The notes beneath the pieces are model-generated. The model ran no database searches. It saw only the letters and a list, made by a program, of their open reading frames with translations, and had not been told where the DNA came from. Both the position numbers and the translations under genes were made by a program. A DNA stretch of 64,000 bases from Thermothelomyces thermophilus ATCC 42464 (Eukaryota > Ascomycota > Sordariomycetes > Sordariales > Chaetomiaceae), in NCBI RefSeq assembly GCF_000226095.1, contig NC_016473.1, forward strand, positions 3,844,001 through 3,908,000, read 5' to 3'. Positions 55,842-64,000 of this stretch are shown here, piece by piece (positions within the stretch are counted from its first letter, which is position 1; each line of letters opens with the position of its first letter).

Positions 55842-57487
55842 ATGGCCAATCTCAGCCCGGGGCTGAATGGCATTGTCATCGGCCTCCTGTCGTCCTTCGG
55901 GTCGGCACTTCTCATCCTCTCCATCTTCTTAGTTTTCTACTTCTTCCGCTACACGACCTCTGGGCGCATCTTCCTCGACCGGATCGGTCGCCCTGGCGAA
56001 TACGATGACGAGCAAGCCTTTGCGCGAGAGGAGGCCGAGGCCCTCGAGACGATGGATGACATGGAGAGGACCGAATACCTACGAGCCAAGGGTATGTCGA
56101 TTTCGTGGCTCACTTCCCTGCGCTAGCCGTGATCGTCTGCTGACTGACACACTGGACAGCTTTCATTGCCTCCAATCCTCCCGAGTCCCTGCAGACCGAC
56201 ATCTCATTGTCCCAGTATCTGGCCATCCAGGAAAAGGGCGTATCAGCTTGGGAGTTTGAGCCGGAGTTGGAAATCGCAAATTGTTTTGTCGAGGCTCGAA
56301 CCGAGATCGAGTTTTTCGATTCCGAGTGCACCGTCATGAGCAACCTGCCCGTGCCGAAACAGAACGACGTCTATTACTGGGAGGCAAAGATCTACGAAAA
56401 GCCAGAAACGACGCTGCTGAGCATCGGCATGGCCACCAAGCCGTATCCGCTCTTCAGGCTGCCAGGTAAGGCGCCGTTGTCTGCCCCGTGTCCGGGCCCG
56501 GCGGTCAAGACTGACCAGAACTTAGGCTATCACAGATGCTCGGTTGGCTACTTCTCAAACGGCACCCGTCGCTTCAACCAACCCTTCAACGCCACCCCCT
56601 ACGGTCCTCAGATCGTTCAGGGCGACGTTATCGGCGTCGGCTACCGCCCGCGGACCGGGACGATCTTCTTTACACGGAACGGCAGGAGGTTGGATGACGT
56701 GGTCCACGGGCTAAAGTCGCAGAATTTCTTCCCGTCGATAGGTGCAAACGGCCCCTGTGTCGTTCACGTCAACTTCGGTCAGGCTGGTTTCAACTTCATC
56801 GAAGCGAATGTGAAGAAGTGGGGTCTTGCCCCCATGACTGGTTCACTAGCACCGCCCCCGCCCTACGGGGCCGAGGCAGACACGATCCTGCTCGCTAGAG
56901 GGACAAATGATGGCTTCAGGAGCTCACCAGCCCGCGGCCACCAGTACAGCCGCTCTGCTCAGCTGTACAGGCAAGGCGCCAATGCCTCGGACTCGGGCCA
57001 CGCCCGCTCGAGATCAGGCAACTTCCGGATGCTGTCTCCCACGAGTCCAGGGCCTCCCCGCAGCCCTACCGACATCTCCCTCGCACACCTAGTACCGACA
57101 GACGATGGCGGCGAGCCCAGCAGCAGTGCCACGGCGCGCACGCAAGCGGGCCAAGCTCACGGTCACCAGCCAACGGCTATCGGGCTGAGCTGGAACGAGG
57201 ACGACAGCCACCCGCCCCCGGAGTACACCAGCCCCGAGCATTCCGACGCCGAAGAGACGAACAGCCGGAGGACCAGCAGCGACAGCGAGAATGCTCCCCT
57301 CATCCGCTTGACGAGGAGTCGCGGCGCGTCATTACCCACCGCCGGTCGGAGCAGTCACGGCGGGTCTACTCAGCCGCCGGGGCGGGGACCACCCAGCCCG
57401 CCGATTCCAACATACCAGGACGCAATCCGGCAAGGTGCGGGGAGATATAGGAGTGACAGTGCTCGCAGCACAAGAAGCGCCAGATGA
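55842..57487 (+). CDS. SSH4: Ssh4-like SPRY adaptor of Rsp5 ubiquitin ligase
   Basis: Three exons, 55842-56091, 56160-56465 and 56526-57487, giving 505 residues. In yeast Ssh4 sits in endosome/vacuole membranes and recruits the HECT ligase Rsp5 to membrane proteins for sorting into the multivesicular body. A membrane helix lies at about residues 10-35 (IVIGLLSSFGSALLILSIFL). The juxtamembrane block DRIGRPGEYDDEQAFAREEA follows. SPRY/B30.2 runs from about 135 to 300, with VYYWEAKIYEKPETTLLSIG, YHRCSVGYFSNGTRRFNQPF, GDVIGVGYRPRTGTIFFTRN and FFPSIGANGPCVVHVNFGQA. The tail has PPPPYGAE and HPPPEYTSP, both PY motifs for the WW domains of Rsp5. Intron 1 is 68 nt with a CTGAC branch site. Intron 2 (56466-56525) is exactly 60 nt and stop-free, so retention would insert 20 residues into the SPRY core; removal gives the conserved FRLPGYHRC join, so splicing is the expected form. 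Confidence 0.94.
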
Positions 57488-60352
57488 GCGAGGCGAAGAG
57501 GGTCCAACACGCTCTGTTGGCTTGGGATGGCTCATATTTTCCTCTTCCCTTTTTATTTCCTTCTTCTATTGGGACAGCGTCGTCGACGTAGACCGGAGTG
57601 TGGATATATATACCCCTGGGACAAGGTTGCTTGTTCTTACCAGACGTTTGTCGGTTGGGTGGTTGAAGCTCACCGCCTGCCCGCTTAGCGGCTATGCCCC
57701 GAGGTTGTGACCCAAGGCATACATCGGTTTCGGGGAGCCTGGGGCGCCGCCCAGAGAATGGATGTAATGGGGGACAAGTACGGAAGCACGGAGTTCGGCG
57801 AGTCAAGTGGGTCTTGTTCGAGGCATGGAAACTGGTGAAACGGTACAGTTATCGAGGCTGGGTCACGATACTCTTCTTGCTTGTTGGGGCCGGGGGGCGG
57901 TGAATGCCCTGGTCAGATCTCCAGGTTGTTGGGAGTTGGGTTGATTGGTCTAAGCAAAGTGGTGAATGGCGTTTTTACAGTGCATGGCGGACTTTGTAGA
58001 TTCAGTGTTCCAACCAGAAAATCCATTGTGCTCCAATTCGCAGAATATACCAAGTGATATCAGTATTTACCGAGCGCAGCTTGCTCCAGGTTGAGGCGAG
58101 GAAGCTTTGATGGCTACTCCTACGTTGACATGTCTGGTTTCGGCCTTACAACATCTTCCGTGCCCCTCCCCCCACTTTATCCTTGATGGAGGAAGCTCAA
58201 TAGAATGTATAAGGAGAATCCTGGGCGTTAAATCTATCCAGGCACCTCTTCGTTTTTTGTCCCTCCTGTCTCCCCAATCCTGGAAGTCATCCGCGCAACG
58301 CAAATGGGCCAAGGGAGCGACAATGACAAGGAGTGTGGAAAGTCGAGAACAAGATTACGGAAAAGCCGAGGAGGCAATTCTCGCATCGATATACGTTCTC
58401 GGGCAACGGGCGCAGGACAGAGGGAAAAGCAAAATTCCAAAAGAGACTATAAGCTGAAGAAGCCCTACGCGCCCCAAACAATAATTACTTTCCACACACC
58501 AGTATGTACATACATACGCCCCTCTAACCTAGCCCCGTTGTCCGTTTTCCGTCTCCCAACCCTCTCTACCAAAAGAACAGACAAACAAAACAAAGCTGGA
58601 CAAGCGAACGCATACGCGGCCCGGGCAGTTAGTTGTCTTTCCCAGTCGAGATCGCCATATCGTCATACTGTTCTCATAGTGATGGACGACGATTGGGAAA
58701 AAGGCGAAGAGGGCCCAGGCGGTGGAGAGGGGGAGAGAGGACGGAGGGATGAGGGGCGTACTCCGCAGCAAACAACCAGAGAGATTCTGTAAAAAACGCA
58801 AAGGCAAGACAACATTACCTAGGTACAGTACATGCTGCATGGGAAGCTCTGTTACTCTCGCGTCCCCCTATCCGTATAGTTCATCTTATTCCCTCGCGAG
58901 GGATCAAGTTGCCCGGGGGAGTGGCATCGCTCTTTTTATCAGAAAAGTGAAGTGATACGGAGTACAAGGCAGCCTGAACTCGTGATTGCCATTTTCAAGA
59001 ACCAACGAGATCATCAACATGTCTAGACCCCACAGCAAGACAATGGTCTTAATGTTCAAGCCAGACCAACCCATTATTATTCCTCTTTTCTTCTCCTCTC
59101 GTACAACCTGATCCTCAGATCCTCCCCCAGCACAAAATGGTTGCTATGTATAGCAACTCGCATACTTCTCTGCCCTATTACTTTCCCTTCTTCCCAGTGT
59201 ACTTCCCTCAGTTCCCAACACACGAGTGTGCGTATTCCAAAAATTACAAAAAACCATTATAAACGCCGCCCAATGCATCCAGGCAACGGGAATAAAAAGC
59301 CAAGCCAAACAAAGACACAAAATACGCGTCTGTTCCCTTCCAAAAACTGGCCGGACATCAGTCAACAGCCTTGGTTGCTTGCTTGCCATTCTCCCCCCCA
59401 CAGAGATCCAACCCAAAAAAAATTAAAAACCACAAGTCCAAAAGAAAACCAGCCAAACCAGACCAAAACAACAGTCGCTATGCAGTTGGGTATCGTGATC
59501 ATCCGTAAGGAGCGAAATTCTATGCCGATGAAATGCTTTCATCATGGGTACAATGCTTGTATGTCGTTCAAGGAGTGTGTCTATATCCCGCCGTTGGGGT
59601 GTGAAAAACCGATTCCGATCCGCGCGGAAAATGCCAAAGGAAAGTCTATAGTTTGTTCTCGAGTAAACCAGCCGGTATGCCAGGTTAAAAAAAAGGAGTG
59701 TCGTAAGTGGGTATCTCTTTTTTCGCGTAGACAAAGGAGCGTCGTTTGCAAGATGCAAGTTCGAGTATTAGGGTGGAGATCGTCGCAGTCGTGTATAAAA
59801 GGAAGGTTACACGCCATGGCTAATGACGTGGGGTAACTGCTGCTCTCGAGTCGGTGTGTTGATGCGCGGTGGCAGTGTTGATCGCTGAAAGGAGCGTGCG
59901 GTACAATTGCGTCTGTGTCGAGGTGAAGGAAAAGCGGCCAGCAAGCAACTCGGATGCTTGACGAGATTAAAGAATAAAATAACGAAAATGTCGTAAAAGT
60001 TCGTATCGTAAACCCAACGCAAAAGGCGAAATAGTGCGCAGCTACACGGCCTTGCCCTTTCCTTGGTCCGGCGCTGTTGAAGGCAGGGTGGACACGACGT
60101 TGACAGGAAAGGCAGTCTCCTCGCCGGCCAGAGGAGCAGGGTGAGAGGCGGGAGACTCGGGAACTGGGAGCGGGGGTTGCTCAGGACTCAGAAAGGGCGA
60201 AGGGACAAGGGATCGGTGGTGAGGCGGCAGCCACAACAGGTCCTCTGGTGGGGGATAATCCGGGCTGGTGCTCAGATGGGAAGGCCTGGTCGTCATGGTT
60301 AATCACGCTTGCCCTTGCGCCAGGCGGCTAGCAGCCCTTGGTGCAACCCGGA
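57488..60352. other. convergent intergenic region, 2.9 kb
   Basis: 3' flanks of the SPRY gene and the Zn2Cys6 gene face each other here. A plus frame at 59141-59836 has no family likeness and is rich in Lys/Cys by chance composition. A proline-rich minus frame at 60042-60296 follows the regulator stop; I could not join it to the gene by a convincing intron. TACGGAGTA lies at 58956-58964. Confidence 0.45.
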
Positions 60353-62424
60353 TCAGGTCCACACGGTCTGGATTGGAGAAACGAACCCGACGCCATAAGT
60401 GTTGGCACCGCCCAGCATTGGTGAGGTTGCCGCGTACCCGACGCCGTAGGCCCCGTTGTCTTCGGCGTCGCTGTAGACCACCGGAGACGCGTCGCCAAAG
60501 TCGCCATACGTACTCGAGGCTGGACTGTATCCCCCATACGACGGACTGGGGATGTTGAGGTAGTTGGGATTGACGTACGGCGACGACAGCTGGGCCGGGT
60601 TGATGGCGTTGGTGGCGCCAGACTCGGGAATGACCGACAGGTCCTCGGTGCTGTAGCTGAAGGCCACGTTGTCTCCATACGGAAGGTACTCGGAAGACAA
60701 GTTGGCCGACAACATCAAGGGCGAGCCCTCGTTCATGTAGAAGTTCGGCTGATCGAACTGAGGGAACGAGGGCGTGCGCACTGGCTGAACCCAGCCCATC
60801 CGGGAGCGGAACTCGTTGACCGTCTCAATGGGGAACTCCATCAGGTTGAGAGGAGTCTGGAGGTCACCCTCGAGATGACCGGAGTTGCGGATCGCGTAGA
60901 GACGGCGGGCGATTTCCTCGACCGGACCAATGGTCATGCTTCCAAAGTAGGCGGCGCCAATCTCGGGAAAGAGACGTTCCATCAGCAAGGCGGCCGTGTA
61001 GTAGTGGGCAATGACGACCAGGGCGCTTGGCGATGCACCATTCCGTTGCAGGTACATGACAGGCAGCCAGAACAACCAGGTCCGCAAGGGCTTCAGACGA
61101 TCAAACTGCTGCGCCACCGACAGGGACGAGGTGACCTTGCGGGAGCCCTTCATGAAGGTGATGAGCTGGGCAACCGGCTTCGTGTCCTCGCGATTCTTCT
61201 TGAGGAAGCTCTCGAGCTTCTGCAGCTGCTGCAAGACCCGCTGGAAAGCCTCCAGATCCTCCTCACGAGGCTGGCTGGGCTGATGATCCGGAGTGGGCGA
61301 GGGCGGGGCGGTTGGGAAAGTGCTGCTCTCGGCGATGAAGTCACCAAACTGCGACTCGTGCTTCCAAGGATCCATGGCTTCGATGACCTTTTTCCATCTT
61401 GATTAGTGTACGCTCCCGGACGAACGGCAACGATCAATTGGGACTTACCGATGAGGTTCCTTGCATAAGCTGGGTCCAGCTCCGCCTATGGTCGACCGAG
61501 TTAGCCTCTGCTCGTCTTCCCGACCCCCCTCCTTCCCCCCACCCCCCTTGTCGGTTAGCTCGGAAAGGTGCATTTTATTGCTTACCAATCTGTGGCTTGC
61601 CACGAAAGGACCAGTGATGCGGCGAGGATCGCGTCCGAGGTCTCCCGAGAGAAAGTGCTGATGGCCTCCTGCAGCCCCTTCAAGGCGGCACCGCGATGCT
61701 CATAGGCCATGTTGCCAACGGCCGGGCAGCCCGTCAGGTAGGCCAGATGCATGGCAGAGAAGGCCAGTAGAGCGTGCAAGACATAGCGGTGGGTCGCACC
61801 GATCCTGATGATCCTGCAAGATATGTTAATCCGACCAGCCACACATTTCCCCGTATGTCTCATTCCGGAAAGCCTTACGTCGGGATCTGCCGCGTCCAGA
61901 GCGTGAAGTCGTTGGCGTCCAGTTCCTGCATCTGATGGCTGATCGACGCGACGTGGTGGATCAACCTCAACTCCTCCAGGGTGAGATACTCAGGTGCAGG
62001 CGCAGGGTAGATACCCAGGCTGGGAAACGGAAACATGCCAGTGCGCCGCCACTGGTCGATGGTAGCCTCAATCTCCGGCGTCCACATGAGGTCGGGCTTG
62101 TCAGGAGACCCAGCCCTGTCCTCTGGAACGGGAACGTCATTGTAAGGACAGCGGATCTTGTGCTTGGTGCAGTTGCGGCTAGAGGCGATCGTCAGCGTCA
62201 TGAGCGGGCTGACTTAGCGGGCGGTGAACGGGGATCACATACCACTGCGGGAAGTTCTCATCGCACCGAATATGGCGACGCTTGCAGGTGTCGCATCCCT
62301 TCCGGGACTTGGTGTGGCTTTAAGAGTTGTTAGTGGCGGCGGGCGGACAAGGAGACAAGGCGGTTCCTGGCTTGGGATGAAAAACTCACCTCCGACGAGG
62401 AGGACCACCACCGGGACCGGCCAT
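60353..62424 (-). CDS. Zn2Cys6 transcription factor
   Basis: Six exons in transcription order: 62424-62390 (35 nt), 62317-62243, 62178-61879, 61813-61586, 61485-61449 (37 nt), 61387-60353, giving 569 residues. The DNA-binding cluster is assembled from exons 2 and 3: GCDTCKRRHIRCDENFPQCR then NCTKHKIRC, a perfect CX2CX6CX6CX2CX6C. The codon of the fourth Cys is split by intron 2. The lead-in SHTKSRKGCDTCKRRHIRCD resembles the Upc2/sterol-uptake type of fungal regulators. The body has DFTLWTRQIPTIIRIG, THRYVLHALLAFSAMHLAYL and the ETSDAILAASLVLSWQATDW helix, typical of the fungal-specific regulatory region. A low-complexity Tyr/Ser/Gly-rich C-terminus follows, likely an activation domain. Introns are 72, 64, 65, 100 and 61 nt; introns 1 and 5 end in AAG. 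The whole set joins in frame to the stop at 60353. Targets cannot be read from sequence. Confidence 0.92.
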
Positions 62425-64000
62425 GATTACGAACAAGTAGCGAAAGTAGAACTAAAATAATAAAAATGAAAAGCGAGAGTACTGGAGGGCGGTTAGCGGA
62501 TGAAACATAACTTTCGTCTGAACATGGGGGAGGGTGCCGACATGAAGTAAACGCACGACGAACCCGATTAGGTTGGCGGGATCAGTTAGCGAACGATGTG
62601 AGCTGCGGCGAGGAAAGGCGCGAAAGATGGCGTCGGGCTGACGCTATCTGAACGCTTGCAGGACCGAGACAGCAGATATATATCTCGGAGGGAGCAGCGG
62701 TTGAATCCGGACAACGGAGAGTAGACAGCGAGCGCTCGACAGGTGAAGAGTCAGATGGTGCTGGTTTTTTTTTCCCTTCTTCGGGTTTCCCTTTTCTTGT
62801 TTCCCTTTGGTCAAAGAAAACAAGAAGGGAGAGAAGAAAACTCGAGGCGGATCGGTAACAGCAGATAGGTGCCTAACACTTTCCCCCTCGAACCTTTGAC
62901 GAGTCTCGACGTCTTTCCGTTTCGGGCGCCTTTCTTGGCTCCTTTCTTCCTTTCCCTTTCCCGGACGGTAGCGATCGTGGAATACCTCCTTGCGTCTGAG
63001 AGATACAAGAAACTTGGAGCGAGAGTGGGTTTAGCGAGCGAGCTAAGCCTTGCAGATGGACATCTACTTCTTGGGGTTGCAGATGACTGTGTTATGAGTT
63101 CATCACTGAAAGGCGGTGGGGGCGCTTGATTGGTGAGGGTGGGTTTTGCGGGTTTTCGTTTCGAGCTCTCTCCCAGACACAAACAAAAAAGAAACAAGCG
63201 AATGACAGGAGTCGACGAGGACTTCCTAGGGGTTGGTTGCTAGATAGCGAACGTGAGTTGTCGAGGTACCGCGACGGGCTTGGAGCAGCGTTGATGGTGT
63301 GTATCTGAGAGACCAAGAGGGAAGAGAGGATGGGCCATTGGGGGGGCTGCACCGTTAAATAGCGGTCCCATGATGCTGAGTGGTGCGAGCGTGTGGGATG
63401 CCACCGCCCACGACCCACAGCGCCCAAAGGGGCCCCTGCCCCATCAGGAAACCATGGAGGCCAAGACTCTTGCGGGCCCGGTTCGCACACTGGCGCTGCA
63501 CTGCACCATGTGCTGGCTGCCCCACAGTGACCGAATCCTGGGCTCATGCCCCAACGGGCTAGCAGCGGCCGCCAAATATAACCGAACCAGATGGGGGGGA
63601 CTGATGATGTGCAGTTTGCTAACTAACTCCCAGGGCGGTCCCCTCCAGTGGGCGATCATGGATGGAGCCTACAGCGACAAGTGCACGATCAAGATGAACA
63701 ATGACAGAATCCGGCATTACACTACCGGCATGGCGGAGACGGACTGGGGAGCCGTCGCCCCGGGTACAGTACAGCACACGTACCGAGTACGGATCACAGT
63801 ACACTACACCAATCTGCGTGCATACCTTCCTTACATGCACGGATCCTGTCAGCCGTGATGGGGCTTAGGTTTACCTACCTACCGACTCCATCCAACCTGA
63901 GATGCGTGTATCGTGTGCGTTTGTTTCTGTACGGGAGTACGCTATCGTCATACTCTGTAGTTCAGGCAGCGACATGCCACAGAGTGGCATAGTATGTACA
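62425..64000. other. regulator promoter and window edge
   Basis: The region upstream of the Zn2Cys6 gene has pyrimidine-rich tracts near 62760-62830 and no recognisable coding frame. GTACGGATCAC at about 63788-63798 and nearby GTAC-rich sequence belong to the same intergenic motif style as elsewhere in the window. Confidence 0.4.

Noticed and set aside
59141-59836. 231-codon plus frame in the convergent gap
   Set aside because: Lys/Thr/Gln-rich start from A-rich simple sequence and no family likeness; probably 3' UTR of a neighbour.
60042-60296. Proline-rich minus frame after the Zn2Cys6 stop
   Set aside because: I tried to join it as a last exon of the regulator, but the only plausible intron gives a different frame. 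The gene already has a clean stop at 60353.
1-64000. tRNA and dispersed 5S rRNA genes
   Set aside because: I looked for GGTTCGA-type B boxes with a matching A box and for the conserved fungal 5S internal control region on both strands by eye and found none. A covariance-model scan could still find one.

Overview
This is nuclear DNA from a filamentous ascomycete. Gene models have short introns (mostly 53-100 nt) with GT donors, CTRAC/TAAC-like branch points and NAG acceptors. Long GC-rich serine/proline-rich proteins, a Zn2Cys6 regulator, a fungal Dcr2-type phosphatase, a Pff1-type vacuolar protease and an Ssh4-type SPRY adaptor all point to Sordariomycetes. Sordariales/Chaetomiaceae is my guess from GC content and the style of the intergenic DNA. 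There are no operons, CRISPR arrays, rRNA genes or tRNA genes that I can see.

Layout. From 0.7 to 39.6 kb every gene lies on the minus strand: vacuolar membrane protease PFF1 (685-4026), branchpoint-bridging protein BBP/SF1 (5163-7363), a Ure2-like glutathione S-transferase (7848-9137), a decayed FAD-linked oxidase (about 10045-11016), a Dcr2-like phosphatase (12499-14498), a 1560-aa protein with a methyltransferase-like C-terminus (16318-21000), a Tho1/CIP29-like SAP protein (28090-29315), a 1942-aa low-complexity protein with DH/PH-like regions (30335-36217) and a small conserved-looking protein with a PP1-docking-like tail (38615-39571). From 42.7 to 57.5 kb the genes are on the plus strand: an endonuclease/exonuclease/phosphatase-fold enzyme (42705-43589), a 601-aa unknown (47104-48909), a single-pass membrane protein (51883-53286) and an Ssh4-like Rsp5 adaptor (55842-57487). 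A Zn2Cys6 transcription factor (60353-62424, minus) follows.

Exon structures were worked out by hand. Each multi-exon model joins in frame and matches family motifs across the junctions: 4 exons for PFF1, 6 for BBP, 6 for the GST (one of only 20 nt), 4 for DCR2, 2 for THO1, 2 for the DH/PH-like gene, 3 for SSH4 and 6 for the transcription factor.

The genes do not form one pathway. They are mostly housekeeping: splicing and mRNP factors (BBP, THO1), vacuole/endosome functions (PFF1, SSH4), and signalling (DCR2, DH/PH-like). Intergenic DNA is unusually roomy, with about 7 kb free of recognisable genes at 21.0-28.1 kb including an AT-rich stretch that looks RIP-altered. It carries a dispersed 9-mer family (TACGGAGTA and TAATCCGTA) far above chance and absent from the exons I modelled. 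The strongest leads are this motif family, the splice signals of the BBP gene itself, stop-free 3n introns in the GST and SSH4 genes, and the degenerate cofactor loop of the large methyltransferase-like protein.
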